Positions 37,571-46,301 of a stretch of 64,000 nt of DNA are shown here, piece by piece. The stretch's first letter is position 1. Every line of letters starts with the position of its first letter. The notes beneath the pieces were generated by a model. The model ran no database searches. It was given only the letters and a program-made list of their open reading frames with translations, and was not told the DNA's origin. Source of the DNA: Thiobacillus sp. 63-78 (GTDB lineage Bacteria; Pseudomonadota; Gammaproteobacteria; Burkholderiales; Thiobacillaceae); the NCBI GenBank assembly GCA_001899765.1, contig MKWM01000011.1, positions 97,422-161,421 on the forward strand. Direction: 5' to 3'. The position numbers and the translations under genes are program-made.

Positions 37571-38092
37571 TCAATCGCTGCCTTTGGCGACCATCACCAG
37601 CGCCGGCCGCAGGGTGCGCTCGTGCAGGCGGTAGCCTTTCTGCAGCACGGTGACGACCGTATTGGCGGGCTGCTCGGATTCGACCACCTGGATCGCTTGA
37701 TGCAGGTGCGGGTCGAACTTCTCGCCCATCGGATCGATGTCGTGCAGGTTGAACTTTCCAAATACCGCAACCAGCTGCTTCAGGGTCAGCTCGACGCCGT
37801 CCTTCATGTTCTCCACGCTTGGCGACTCGGCCTTGAGTGCCGCCTCGAGGCTGTCCTTCACTGTCAGCAGTTCAGCCGCGAAATTCTCCACCGCGAACTT
37901 GCGCGCCTTGTCGACGTCGTCCGCCGCGCGGCGGCGCATGTTCTCGGTCTCTGCCTTGGCGCGCAGCCAGGCGTCGTGGTGCTCGGCAGCCTGAAGTTCA
38001 GCCGCTTTCAGAAGTTCTTCCGGGCTGGGCATGATGTCTTTGCCGGTCTGGGCGCCGGCCGGGCTGCTCTCGGTGTTGAGTTCGTCCTGCAA
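37571..38092 (-). CDS. grpE: Nucleotide exchange factor GrpE
   Basis: 173 aa from the TTG at 38092, which has GGGAG seven bases upstream; a second TTG at 38122 has no ribosome site. The N-terminal coiled coil ([36 protein letters not shown]) and the C-terminal beta-wing [39 protein letters not shown] are typical. It releases ADP from DnaK. 73 bp upstream of dnaK. hrcA is not in the window and no CIRCE element is seen. Confidence 0.94.
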   Translation of the reverse strand: MQDELNTESSPAGAQTGKDIMPSPEELLKAAELQAAEHHDAWLRAKAETENMRRRAADDVDKARKFAVENFAAELLTVKDSLEAALKAESPSVENMKDGVELTLKQLVAVFGKFNLHDIDPMGEKFDPHLHQAIQVVESEQPANTVVTVLQKGYRLHERTLRPALVMVAKGSD

Positions 38093-38240
38093 TGTGATCT
38101 CCCAATTGGTTCTCGCAGGCAACTGGGGATGGATGATGAGGATTCAAGGGGTGCAGGGCATTATTTTCCGTCCTGTCAGTGTCGGAGTTCCAGTTTCAAT
38201 TTGCCGGGCATGGGCGCTTCCGGTATGATGCGCCGCTCCC

Positions 38241-38331
38241 GGAGAGGTGGATGAGTGGTTTAAGTCGCACGCCTGGAAAGCGTGTTCAGGATAATATCCT
38301 GACGGGGGTTCGAATCCCCCCCTCTCCGCCA
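38241..38331 (+). tRNA. tRNA-Ser (anticodon GGA)
   Basis: Acceptor GGAGAGG (38241-38247) pairs with CCTCTCC (38321-38327), followed by G and an encoded CCA. The anticodon arm CACGC-CTGGAAA-GCGTG shows anticodon GGA, reading UCC and UCU. The long variable arm (TTCAGGAT..ATCCTGA) is class II, and the T arm GGGGGTTCGAATCCCCC is intact. No integrase or duplicated 3' end follows, so it is not serving as a visible integration site here. Confidence 0.97.
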
Positions 38332-38550
38332 TCCCGCATCCAGGCCCGCTAAAAGGCAGAGCCAGGCCGTTCGGGTCAGCTTCTTCAATGCCACGTTCTG
38401 GAGTCGGTACGCCTGGAGCGTATTCGGCGTTGAAAATAAATTAGAATGCCTAGCTTCTGAAATTTCAAGCTTCGGAAGCCTGTCGAGGCGGCCCAGCCTG
38501 GAGAAACAGCTCCAGCTTCCGCCAACGCCAGGCGACCCATACATACAGCA

Positions 38551-39300
38551 ATGCCCCAACACGCCTACCACGGCAGGCTTTCAGTCGTCGTTCCGGTCAA
38601 GAACGAACAGGATAACGTCGAGCCGCTGGTGCGTGAAATCGCGGCGGCCTTGTCGGGCAAGGCCGCGTTCGAAATCCTCTACGTCAACGATGGCAGTACC
38701 GACGCTACCCAGGCCCGGCTGGAGCGGCTGAAAACCGAATTTCCCATGCTGCGGGTGATCCGTCATCGCGCTTCGTGCGGGCAAAGCCGCGCAGTCACGA
38801 CGGGGGTGGTCGCGGCACGCCATGAGTGGATTGCGACGCTCGACGGGGACGGGCAGAACGATCCCGCCGATATTCCCGCCTTGCTGGCCCGGCTGGCTGA
38901 TCCGGCGCAACCCGCCAATCTGGCGTTGCTGGCCGGTTGGCGGGCCCGTCGCAACGATACTTTCCTGCGCAGACTGTCGTCGAAAATCGCCAATGGTGTA
39001 CGCTCGCGCATGCTGAAGGACCACACGCCGGATACCGGCTGCGGCCTCAAGGTATTTGCCCGCGAGACCTTTCTGGCCTTGCCCAATTTCGACCACATGC
39101 ACCGTTTCCTGCCGGCGCTGGTGATGCGCAATGGCGGCGCGGTGGTGTCGGTTCCGGTTCATCATCGCGCGCGCGAGCGCGGCACTTCCAAGTACGGCGT
39201 GCATAATCGGCTGTGGGTGGGGATCGTCGATCTGTTTGGCGTGGCCTGGCTGCAGCGACGCGTGCGTCTGCCGGTCATCGAATCCGATTCCGATCTGTAA
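38551..39300 (+). CDS. Family 2 glycosyltransferase, dolichyl-phosphate-mannose-synthase-like
   Basis: 249 aa. LSVVVPVKNEQDNVEPLV, EILYVNDGSTDATQ, TLDGDGQNDPADIP (metal-binding Asp) and the late RERGTSKYGVHNRL block are those of DPMS/ArnC-type transferases that move a sugar from a nucleotide donor onto polyprenyl phosphate. There are no membrane helices at the C-terminus, unlike ArnC. It abuts a VTT membrane protein and a GT39-like protein, together suggesting polyprenyl-phosphate-sugar made here and used by the GT39 enzyme; the acceptor is unknown. Confidence 0.88.
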   Translation: MPQHAYHGRLSVVVPVKNEQDNVEPLVREIAAALSGKAAFEILYVNDGSTDATQARLERLKTEFPMLRVIRHRASCGQSRAVTTGVVAARHEWIATLDGDGQNDPADIPALLARLADPAQPANLALLAGWRARRNDTFLRRLSSKIANGVRSRMLKDHTPDTGCGLKVFARETFLALPNFDHMHRFLPALVMRNGGAVVSVPVHHRARERGTSKYGVHNRLWVGIVDLFGVAWLQRRVRLPVIESDSDL

Positions 39301-40023
39301 ATGAGGGCGCGCGTCATCGTCAAAGGCCTGGCGCTGATATTGAGCCTGGCGCTGCTGGGCTACCTGTTCGAGTCCAGCGATCTCGGCAACAGCATCAACG
39401 AAACCTGGATCGATGCGCGGGTGCGCGGGCACGGTGTCAATGGGGCGCTGCTGTTCCTGCTGATGGGCGGGATGTTCACCGCCATCGGCCTGCCGCGCCA
39501 GATCATTGCCTTTCTCGGCGGCTATGCCTTCAGCATTGGTCTCGGCACGCTGCTCGGCGCGCTGGCCGCGCTGCTGGGCTGCATGCTGAGCTTCGGCTAT
39601 GCACGCCTGTTCGGCAAAGGGCTGCTGCGCGCGCGGCTGGGCGCGCGCGCCGGGCGCTTCGACCGCTTCATCCACGACCATCCGTTTGCCATGACGGTGC
39701 TGGTTCGTCTGCTGCCGGTAGGCAACAATCTGTTGACCAACCTGGCGGCGGGGATTTCCAGCATCCGACCCGTGCATTTCTTCACCGGCACGCTGCTCGG
39801 CTACCTGCCGCAGACGCTGGTGTTCGCACTGGTCGGCAGCGGCGTCCACCTCGCGCCCGCCCTGAAACTTGCGCTTGCCATCGGCCTGTTCCTGATCTCG
39901 GGCGCGCTGGGTGCCTACCTGTATAGACACTTCCGCCACGGCCAGAGCCTCGACGCGCAGATCGACGCGGCGCTGGATGAAACCGAAAGCGACCCTGACC
40001 ATGACTCCACGACACAATCCTGA
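39301..40023 (+). CDS. VTT/TVP38-DedA-type membrane protein
   Basis: 240 aa beginning directly at the base after the previous stop. An N-terminal helix, then the VTT core: AIGLPRQIIAFLGGYAFSIGLGTLLGALAALLGCMLSFGYARLFGK and VLVRLLPVGNNLLTNLAAGISSI, with further helices, and a charged C-terminal tail. Relatives include DedA and UPF0043 polyprenyl-phosphate flippases, which fits its position between two polyprenyl-linked sugar enzymes; this functional link is an inference. Confidence 0.85.
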   Translation: MRARVIVKGLALILSLALLGYLFESSDLGNSINETWIDARVRGHGVNGALLFLLMGGMFTAIGLPRQIIAFLGGYAFSIGLGTLLGALAALLGCMLSFGYARLFGKGLLRARLGARAGRFDRFIHDHPFAMTVLVRLLPVGNNLLTNLAAGISSIRPVHFFTGTLLGYLPQTLVFALVGSGVHLAPALKLALAIGLFLISGALGAYLYRHFRHGQSLDAQIDAALDETESDPDHDSTTQS

Positions 40024-41608
40024 TTCCACCGGACGCGGCCTGCTGCTGTTGAGTCTGCTGCTGCTGGCCGTATTGACTGCGGCGGCGATCCTGACACGTC
40101 CGCTGATCCCGATCGATGAAACGCGTTACGTCAGCGCGGCCTGGGAAATGTGGCTGCGCGGCGACTTCCTGGTGCCGTTCAAGAATGGTGCACCCTACAG
40201 CGACAAGCCGCCCTTCCTGTTCTGGATGTTCCAGGCCGGCTGGGCGCTGTTTGGCGTCAACGACTGGTGGCCGCGCCTGGTGCTGCCGCTGTTTTCCGCG
40301 GGCGGACTGCTTCTGACGTTCGGCCTCGCCCGCCGCCTGTGGCCGCAGCGTGCGGGCCTGGGCGGGCAGGCCGCGCTGGTACTGGCCAGTGCATCGTTGT
40401 GGATCGTCTTTTCCACCTCGGTCATGTTCGACGTGATGCTGGCCTTCTGGGTACTGATCGGCCTGCATGGCGTGTTGGCGGCCACCGACGGGAAGCGTGG
40501 CGGCTTTGCCGTGCTGGGGGTGGCGATCGGTCTGGGCGTGCTGACCAAGGGCCCGGTCATTCTCCTGAACCTGCTGCCCGTCGTCGCGCTGGCGCCGTGG
40601 TGGAATCCGGGCCTGAAATGGGGCCGCTGGTTCGGCGGCACGCTGCTGGCCGTGCTGCTGGGTGCGGCCATTGCGCTGGCATGGGCGATCCCGGCCGGGT
40701 TTTCCGGGGGCGAGGCGTATCGCAACGCGATTTTCTGGGGCCAGACCGCCCACCGCATGGTCGAGTCCTTCGCGCATCGGCGGCCGTTCTGGTGGTATGT
40801 GCCCTTGCTGCCCGTGTTGCTGTTCCCCTGGTTCGTCTGGCCGGGATTCTGGCGGGCGCTGGCGCATCACCGGCGGGTCGGGTTGGACCGCGGCACGCGC
40901 TTTTGCCTCGCCTGGATGCTGCCGGTATTCATCGCGTTTTGCTTCATCAGCGGCAAGCAGCCGCATTATCTGGTACCGCTGTTTCCGGCGTTTGCGCTGC
41001 TGGCTGCGCGCGTACTGGCCGACCGCCCGGCTTTCCGCGTGGGCGTGCCTGTCCTGCTGACAATGGGGCTGGGCGTGGCGTTGATGCTGGCTGCCAGCGG
41101 AAAAATTGCGGCGTTCAACGCAGAGGCCGCCGCGTTGCCGGCTTCATGGCCGGGCGCGCTGCTGGCGTTGCTGGCGCTGGCGGCCTGGGTGGCCGGGCGG
41201 CGCGGCTTCCCGGCGGTACCGAATCTGGCGTTGCTGGGGGCAGCCACGCTGGTGCTGGTGCAGCTGGCCGCCAAACCATCGATCGACCCCCTGTACGACA
41301 TCAAAGCGCTGGCGCTGGCGATCAGCGACGTGCAGGCACAAGGCCTGCCGGTTGCGAATGCCGCGAGATACCACGCGCAATATCAGTTTCTGGGCCGCCT
41401 GCAGACGCCGCTGCTCGAATTGCACGGTGCCGAGCTAAAGCGCTGGCTGGCTGAGCATCCCGAAGGCTATGCGGTGATCTACCTGAAGGACAGGCAGCAG
41501 CTGGACGCGATCCCGGCGCGCCACAAGCAGGCGTATCGCGGGGGGGCAGCCGTTCTGGTGGACGCGCGTACGGCGACCGGCCTGCTGCCCGTGCACATTG
41601 AAAACTGA
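40001..41608 (+). CDS. GT39-like (ArnT-type) membrane glycosyltransferase
   Basis: 535 aa from the ATG at 40001, overlapping the VTT gene by 23 bp. About 11 hydrophobic segments, with the catalytic first periplasmic loop PIDETRYVSAAWEMWLRGDFLVPFKNGAPYSDKPPFLFW (Asp-Glu and the downstream KPP motif of PMT/ArnT). A soluble C-terminal domain follows residue ~440. It would transfer a sugar from undecaprenyl phosphate to a periplasmic acceptor such as lipid A or a protein. No arnB-type genes are nearby, so L-Ara4N addition is not demonstrated. Confidence 0.88.
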   Translation: MTPRHNPDSTGRGLLLLSLLLLAVLTAAAILTRPLIPIDETRYVSAAWEMWLRGDFLVPFKNGAPYSDKPPFLFWMFQAGWALFGVNDWWPRLVLPLFSAGGLLLTFGLARRLWPQRAGLGGQAALVLASASLWIVFSTSVMFDVMLAFWVLIGLHGVLAATDGKRGGFAVLGVAIGLGVLTKGPVILLNLLPVVALAPWWNPGLKWGRWFGGTLLAVLLGAAIALAWAIPAGFSGGEAYRNAIFWGQTAHRMVESFAHRRPFWWYVPLLPVLLFPWFVWPGFWRALAHHRRVGLDRGTRFCLAWMLPVFIAFCFISGKQPHYLVPLFPAFALLAARVLADRPAFRVGVPVLLTMGLGVALMLAASGKIAAFNAEAAALPASWPGALLALLALAAWVAGRRGFPAVPNLALLGAATLVLVQLAAKPSIDPLYDIKALALAISDVQAQGLPVANAARYHAQYQFLGRLQTPLLELHGAELKRWLAEHPEGYAVIYLKDRQQLDAIPARHKQAYRGGAAVLVDARTATGLLPVHIEN

Positions 41609-41611
41609 GGT

Positions 41612-41857
41612 TCAGGCCTCGGTATCGCGTTGCGGCAGGACCACTTCGCGCGAAGGCGAAATGGTAGAGATGGCGTGCTTGAAGATCATCTGGGCAGCCT
41701 GGTCCTGGCCTTTCAGCAGGACCACGAACTGGTCGAACGATTCAATTCGTCCCATGAGCTTGATTCCGTTGACGAGAAACACCGACACAGGGATGCGTTC
41801 CTTGCGCAGGGTGTTGAGGAAAACGTCTTGCAGGTGGTTGTATTCTTTGCTGGCCAT
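41612..41857 (-). CDS. hfq: Hfq-family RNA chaperone, divergent form
   Basis: 81 aa with AGGGAG upstream. The Sm1 motif is clear ([22 protein letters not shown]), and Sm2 is [14 protein letters not shown]. Compared with E. coli Hfq, P10 is Val, the distal-face Y25 and Q33 are Phe and Met, Q35 is Arg, the beta3-beta4 loop is two residues longer (KGQDQAA), and YKHA is FKHA. Q8, D9, K31, F39, K56 and H57 are kept. It is not beside miaA or hflX, where a principal hfq would be expected, so it may be a second copy; the main one may lie outside the window. Confidence 0.88.
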   Translation of the reverse strand: MASKEYNHLQDVFLNTLRKERIPVSVFLVNGIKLMGRIESFDQFVVLLKGQDQAAQMIFKHAISTISPSREVVLPQRDTEA

Positions 41858-41880
41858 GATCGGCTCCCTATCAGGTGAAG

Positions 41881-41908
41881 ACGGGGCGGAGCCCCGTTTA
41901 ATATTTTT
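41881..41908 (+). terminator. Hairpin between the parvulin and hfq genes
   Basis: ACGGGGC and GCCCCGT pair over a GGA loop, followed on the plus strand by TTAATATTTTT. It would act on plus-strand transcripts that run past the GT39 gene and through hfq in antisense; on the minus strand it is a plain stem-loop between the parvulin gene and hfq. Confidence 0.55.
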
Positions 41909-41914
41909 AGCGGA

Positions 41915-42733
41915 TTACTCGATTTTTGCACCGGTACGCACTGCCGTGATGGCATCGCGGACACGCTGCTGCTGGATCTGCTTGACGATCTCGCCCCGCA
42001 CGCTATCAAGCGGCGGCAACTTGGGCGTGCGCGTATCGTCGAGACGGATGATGTGGTAGCCGAATTGTGTCTTCACCGGCGTTTTGGTGATTTCACCTTT
42101 CTTCAGGCCAGCCAGCGCTTCGGAGAACTCGGGCACGAAAGCACGCCGGTCGGACCAGTCGAGCGCGCCGCCATTCTTGGCCGAGCCGGGGTCCTTGGAG
42201 TATTTCTTCGCCAGATCCTCGAATTTGGCCTTCTTGCTGCCCAGTTCTGCAATCAGTTTCTTCGCCTCGGCCTCGGTTTTGACCAGGATGTGGTGGGCCT
42301 GGTATTCCGGCTCCACCGGCTCTGTTTTGGCCTTGTCGTACATGGCCTGGATTTCGGCGTCGGTGACCGGGTGGGCCTTGACGTAGTCTTCCAGGTAAGC
42401 CTTGGCGAGCTGGTCCTTGCGACGAATGTCCAGCGCGGCGGCCAGATGCGGTTCCTTGTCCAGCCCCTTGTCGAGGGCGGCGTGCGACAGCAGTTCAAGG
42501 TTGATCAGCGATTCGCGTATACGCTCATCGAGCTGCGGGGAATCGGGCTGCCCCTGCGCCATTTCGTGTTTGACCAGTTCGCCGTACAAGGCGGGGATTC
42601 CCTTGCCGTTGACCACTGCCAGTGGCTTGTCGGACGCGGCCGCCGGGGCGGGTGCCGCCGGTGCGGGCGTTTGAGCCTGCGCCAGCGGGGTGAAGGCCAG
42701 GAGGATCAGGGCGGGGAGCAGGGCAAGACGCAT
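41915..42733 (-). CDS. Parvulin-type peptidyl-prolyl isomerase, exported
   Basis: 272 aa. Signal peptide MRLALLPALILLAFTPLAQA, an Ala/Pro linker, a SurA-like helical N-domain, and a parvulin domain (~143-235): YQAHHILVKTEAEAKKLIAEL, LAKKYSKDPGSAKNGGALDW and TQFGYHIIRLDD. A periplasmic folding catalyst of the PpiC/PrsA-like group. Fourth in the order yciB-yciI-bolA-ppi on the minus strand, a common betaproteobacterial arrangement. Confidence 0.94.
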   Translation of the reverse strand: MRLALLPALILLAFTPLAQAQTPAPAAPAPAAASDKPLAVVNGKGIPALYGELVKHEMAQGQPDSPQLDERIRESLINLELLSHAALDKGLDKEPHLAAALDIRRKDQLAKAYLEDYVKAHPVTDAEIQAMYDKAKTEPVEPEYQAHHILVKTEAEAKKLIAELGSKKAKFEDLAKKYSKDPGSAKNGGALDWSDRRAFVPEFSEALAGLKKGEITKTPVKTQFGYHIIRLDDTRTPKLPPLDSVRGEIVKQIQQQRVRDAITAVRTGAKIE

Positions 42734-42744
42734 TCGGATTCCTT

Positions 42745-43008
42745 TCAGAGTTCTTCCGGGGTTAGAGCGGTGATCGCCAGCGCATGAATGTCGCGCTGCA
42801 TGAGCTCGCCCATGGCTTCATACACTAGCCGATGGCGGGCGAGGGTGGAGAGATTACGGAATTTGTGTGACACCAGAACAAGACGGTAATGCCCGCCGCC
42901 CGAGGCCGCGCCGGCATGACCCTTGTGCTGGGCGCTTTCATCTTCCAGCGTGTAGGTGTCGGGCTCCAGCGCGGCAAGGCGCTGGCGGATCAGCTCGGGC
43001 GTATTCAT
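42745..43008 (-). CDS. BolA family protein
   Basis: 87 aa from the ATG at 43008, which overlaps the stop of yciI at [63 protein letters not shown] is the BolA fold with the conserved H-x-GH and KF..LS..RHR segments. BolA proteins bind monothiol glutaredoxins via [2Fe-2S] or act on transcription; which applies here is unknown. Confidence 0.92.
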   Translation of the reverse strand: MNTPELIRQRLAALEPDTYTLEDESAQHKGHAGAASGGGHYRLVLVSHKFRNLSTLARHRLVYEAMGELMQRDIHALAITALTPEEL

Positions 43009-43307
43009 ACGGGGAAGGTTTTCTTGAAAGGTGTGACGCTGACCCTGGCATAGATGCCTGCCGCCACGTAGGGGTCGGCCTCGGCCCATGCCCGGGCATC
43101 GGTGAGCGTGTCGAATTCGGCGACGATCAGACTGCCGGTAAATCCCGCCGCGCCCGGATCATTGCTGTCGATGGCCGGGAACGGGCCGGCCAGCAACAAC
43201 CGTCCCGCCTGCTGCAAGGCATGCAGGCGTTCCATATGGGCGGGGCGCGTGGCAAGTCGCCGTTCGAGGCTGTCGTCCGTATCCTGGCCGACGATGGCAT
43301 AAAACAT
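43005..43307 (-). CDS. YciI-like protein
   Basis: 100 aa. Ferredoxin-like YciI fold with the conserved His and Asp in [26 protein letters not shown] and in the [45 protein letters not shown] region. The biochemical activity of the family is not established. It shares one base with the yciB stop and four with bolA, so the block is translated as a unit. Confidence 0.93.
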   Translation of the reverse strand: MFYAIVGQDTDDSLERRLATRPAHMERLHALQQAGRLLLAGPFPAIDSNDPGAAGFTGSLIVAEFDTLTDARAWAEADPYVAAGIYARVSVTPFKKTFPV

Positions 43308-43939
43308 TATTGCTTTTCTTCCTTGTTGAGCGTTTCTTTATCCAGATACCGGGTCAGCATCATGCTCTGACCGATGACGAACAGCAGCATCAATCCCAGA
43401 CTCCCGAACAGCTTGAAATCCACCCAGGTATCGGTCGAGAAGTTGAAGGCGACAAACAGATTTGCAACCCCCATGAAGGCAAAAAATCCACCCCAGCTCG
43501 CATTCAACCGACCCCACGCGGCATCAGGAAGTTCCATTTGCTCCTTCATCAGGCTCTTGATGACGTTGCGGCCGAGCAGGGCGGAGCCGAAAATGACGGC
43601 GGCAAAAATCCAGTACAGCACGGTAGGTTTCCACTTGATGAAATTCTCGTCATGCAGCCACAGGGTGGCGCCACCAAACAGCACGATGATGCCCAGGCTG
43701 ACCCACATCATGGTGTCGGTCTTGTGGCCGCGCAGTTTGACCCAGGCGATTTGGCCCACGCTGGCAATGATGGCGAGCAGCGTGGCGAGATAGATTCCCG
43801 GCTTCTCGCCGGCGCTTCCCGGCAGCGACAGGCCGAGGCTGATCATGAAAGTACGGGTGGCTTCGGTGTTGGCATCGCCGATCTTGTAGGCGATGAAAAA
43901 CACGATGATGGGAAAAAGATCGAACAGCAGTTTTTTCAT
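43307..43939 (-). CDS. yciB: Inner-membrane septation-associated protein YciB (IspZ family)
   Basis: 210 aa from the ATG at 43939; the upstream extension has no family similarity. Five to six transmembrane helices, beginning [20 protein letters not shown], with the conserved [29 protein letters not shown] and [38 protein letters not shown] blocks. Length and ends match YciB, which affects cell-envelope synthesis and division. First gene of this minus-strand block. Confidence 0.94.
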   Translation of the reverse strand: MKKLLFDLFPIIVFFIAYKIGDANTEATRTFMISLGLSLPGSAGEKPGIYLATLLAIIASVGQIAWVKLRGHKTDTMMWVSLGIIVLFGGATLWLHDENFIKWKPTVLYWIFAAVIFGSALLGRNVIKSLMKEQMELPDAAWGRLNASWGGFFAFMGVANLFVAFNFSTDTWVDFKLFGSLGLMLLFVIGQSMMLTRYLDKETLNKEEKQ

Positions 43940-44046
43940 TATGGTTGAGTCTTGCAGACGACCGTAATTCGGACGATTGCGTATTTTGCTATGATTCCCC
44001 CTCCTGACCAAGCGCTTTTAGCGCTGGTCGCCCGACCCGATCATCA

Positions 44047-44910
44047 ATGATCAATATCGATCTGCATTGCCATTCCAACGTATCAGACGGCGTATTGTCA
44101 CCCACCGATGTGGTCGCACGTGCGGCCGTCAACGGCGTGCACGTGCTTGCGTTGACCGACCACGACGATGTGGCGGGGCTGGCTGCCGCATGCGTGGCAG
44201 CGGGTGCAGCGGGACTGACGTTGATCCCCGGCGTCGAGATCTCGGTGACCTGGAGCGGACAAACCGTTCACATCGTCGGCCTGCGCATCGATCCGGCACA
44301 TCCCGAACTGGCTGCCGGCCTGCAGGGTATCCGCCTGGGCCGTATCGAGCGTGCGCAATACATGAGCGCCGACCTGGCACGCTCCGGGATCACCGGTGCG
44401 TATGAAGGCGCCAACGCCTATGCCGCCAACAAGGAGATGGTGGGGCGTACGCACTTCGCCCGCTGGCTGGTGGCACAGGGGCATGCACCCGACATGCGCA
44501 GTGCCTTCCGACGCTTTCTGACGCGCGGCAATCCCGGCTACGTCGAGCACGAATGGACCACGCTTGAAAATGCCGTTCGCTGGATCCGTGCCAGCGGCGG
44601 CCTGGCGGTGATCGCGCATCCGGGGCGCTACGCGTTCAAAGCGCACGAACTGCATCGACTGCTGGATGCCTTTCGCACGCTGGGTGGCGAGGGCATTGAA
44701 GTCATCACGGGCAGCCACCATCCTTCCGAATATGGAAAGTTTGCCGACCTGGCCCGCGCATTCGGCCTCAAGGCGTCGCGCGGTGCGGATTTTCATGCGC
44801 CGGGCGAGGGCATCGACATCGGCCGGCTGCCGGCGCTGCCGCACTACTGCCAGCCGGTCTGGCAAGACTGGCCCGAGCTTGAACCGTATTTTTCCCTTTC
44901 CCCAGGCTGA
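44047..44910 (+). CDS. PHP-domain phosphoesterase (TrpH/RNase AM family)
   Basis: 287 aa. Metal-binding motifs IDLHCHSNVSDGVLSP, LTDHDDVAGL, IPGVEIS, AHPGR and GADFHAPG. This is the YciV/TrpH type that hydrolyses 3',5'-nucleoside bisphosphates and trims RNA 5' ends (RNase AM). Starts ~110 bp from the divergent yciB gene and is followed 9 bp later by yciO. Confidence 0.92.
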   Translation: MINIDLHCHSNVSDGVLSPTDVVARAAVNGVHVLALTDHDDVAGLAAACVAAGAAGLTLIPGVEISVTWSGQTVHIVGLRIDPAHPELAAGLQGIRLGRIERAQYMSADLARSGITGAYEGANAYAANKEMVGRTHFARWLVAQGHAPDMRSAFRRFLTRGNPGYVEHEWTTLENAVRWIRASGGLAVIAHPGRYAFKAHELHRLLDAFRTLGGEGIEVITGSHHPSEYGKFADLARAFGLKASRGADFHAPGEGIDIGRLPALPHYCQPVWQDWPELEPYFSLSPG

Positions 44911-44919
44911 CGATATTTT

Positions 44920-45543
44920 ATGGCGCAATTTTTCAATATTCACGCAGAAAACCCGCAGCCCCGCCTGATCCATCAGGCGGTCGACATCCTCAAGCGCGGA
45001 GGCGTGATCGTCTATCCCACCGATTCCTGTTATGCGCTGGGCTGCCATATTGGCGACAAGGAAGCGGCGATGCGGCTGCTGTCGGTGCGTGGCCTCGATG
45101 CCGAACACGACCTCACCCTGATCTGCCGCGACCTGTCCGAACTCGGACATTACGCTCAGGTCGACAACACCCAGTTCCGTTTCCTGAAGATGTACACCCC
45201 GGGCGCCTATACCTTCATCCTGCGCGGCACCCGCGAAGTGCCGAAGCGCCTGCTGCACAAGAAGCACGACACCATCGGGCTGCGGGTTCCCGCGCATCCC
45301 ATCGTGCAGGCGCTGCTGGCCGAACTCGGCGAGCCCATGCTGTCGTCCACGCTGCTGCTGTACGGTGAAGACGTGCCGCTGACCGAACCGTGGGAAATCC
45401 GCGAACGTCTGGAGCACCTCGTCGATCTGGTCATCGATGGCGGAGCCTGCGGGCTCACTCCGACCACGGTCGTCGATCTCACGAGCGACGCCCCTTTCGT
45501 ACTGCGTTTCGGCAAGGGCGACACGACGGATTTCGAAGGCTGA
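44920..45543 (+). CDS. yciO: YciO/YrdC/Sua5-family protein (YciO type)
   Basis: 207 aa. YrdC fold with VDILKRGGVIVYPTDSCYALGCHIGDKEAA, the KRxL-type segment LLSVRGLDAEHDLTLICRDLSEL, and PGAYTFILRGTREVPKRLLHKKHDTIGLRVPAHPIVQALL. The NRP-like motif of the threonylcarbamoyl-AMP synthase TsaC is replaced, so this is the YciO paralogue, whose role is less certain. Placed between trpH and the M50 protease as in many betaproteobacteria. Confidence 0.9.
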   Translation: MAQFFNIHAENPQPRLIHQAVDILKRGGVIVYPTDSCYALGCHIGDKEAAMRLLSVRGLDAEHDLTLICRDLSELGHYAQVDNTQFRFLKMYTPGAYTFILRGTREVPKRLLHKKHDTIGLRVPAHPIVQALLAELGEPMLSSTLLLYGEDVPLTEPWEIRERLEHLVDLVIDGGACGLTPTTVVDLTSDAPFVLRFGKGDTTDFEG

Positions 45544-45549
45544 TCGCGC

Positions 45550-46254
45550 ATGGAACTCACCCTGATCCAGAAAATCGTGGTGTTCGCCCTGCCGGTCATC
45601 TTTGCGATCACTTTGCATGAAGCCGCGCACGGTTACGTGGCACGTTTTTTTGGCGACATGACCGCGGCGGCGGCAGGCCGCATCACCGTCAATCCGCTCA
45701 AGCACATCGATCCGGTCGGAACCATTCTGGTGCCGCTGGTGATCCTGCTGGCCAGCAAACTGCTGGGGGGCGGGATGATCCTGTTCGGCTGGGCCAAACC
45801 GGTGCCGGTCAACTTCGGCCGCCTGCGCCGCCCCAAGCAGGACATGCTGTGGGTCGCAGCCGCCGGCCCCGGCATGAATTTCGTCATGGCCGTATTCTGG
45901 GCGCTGATGATCCAGATGGGGCATGCGCTGGGAAACAGTTTCATCAGCGCACCGCTGATGCTGATGGGGGCAGCGGGCGTATTCATCAACGTCATCCTGA
46001 TGGCGCTGAACCTGATCCCGCTGCCGCCGCTCGACGGCGGTCGCATCGCCGTCAGCCTGCTGCCGGTGAAGCAGGCCATGCAGTTCGCCCGGCTGGAACC
46101 GTATGGCCTGTTCATCCTGCTCGGTCTGATGTTCACCGGCATTCTCGGTTTCATCCTGTGGCCGCTCATCAGCGTGTTCATCGGCCTGACCGCATTGGTC
46201 ACCGGCCTCGAATCTGCCCAATTGATCGGCCTGATCCAGCTCGTACTGTCCTGA
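45550..46254 (+). CDS. Site-2-protease family zinc metalloprotease (M50)
   Basis: 234 aa. The zinc motif HEAAH lies in a membrane helix (FAITLHEAAHGYVARFFGD), and the second ligand motif NLIPLPPLDGGRI lies in another. Five to six hydrophobic segments and no PDZ domain, as in the YwhC/YydH subgroup. Intramembrane cleavage target unknown. Ends 47 bp before trpS, in a region containing a 7-bp tandem repeat. Confidence 0.92.
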   Translation: MELTLIQKIVVFALPVIFAITLHEAAHGYVARFFGDMTAAAAGRITVNPLKHIDPVGTILVPLVILLASKLLGGGMILFGWAKPVPVNFGRLRRPKQDMLWVAAAGPGMNFVMAVFWALMIQMGHALGNSFISAPLMLMGAAGVFINVILMALNLIPLPPLDGGRIAVSLLPVKQAMQFARLEPYGLFILLGLMFTGILGFILWPLISVFIGLTALVTGLESAQLIGLIQLVLS

Positions 46255-46261
46255 TCTCTAC

Positions 46262-46296
46262 CACTCACCACTCACCACTCACCACTCACCACTCAC
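46262..46296. repeat. Five tandem 7-bp repeats just upstream of trpS
   Basis: CACTCAC repeated five times ends five bases before the trpS ATG, where a Shine-Dalgarno sequence would lie. Seven-base tandem arrays can change copy number by slippage, which would alter the leader; no purine-rich ribosome site is visible. Confidence 0.85.
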
Positions 46297-46301
46297 CCAA
46301 C

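Noticed and set aside
37498..38240. A CIRCE (HrcA) operator or sigma-32 promoter before grpE/dnaK
   Set aside because: No TTAGCACTC-N9-GAGTGCTAA palindrome is present upstream of grpE or dnaK, and I could not identify a heat-shock promoter with confidence.
38332..38550. Integrated element or attachment site next to tRNA-Ser
   Set aside because: No integrase, no second copy of the tRNA 3' end and no gene in the 219-bp gap.
44098..46221. A 707-codon minus-strand frame across trpH, yciO and the M50 gene
   Set aside because: It covers three convincing plus-strand genes and its translation is Gln/Arg/His-rich, typical of antisense frames in GC-rich DNA.
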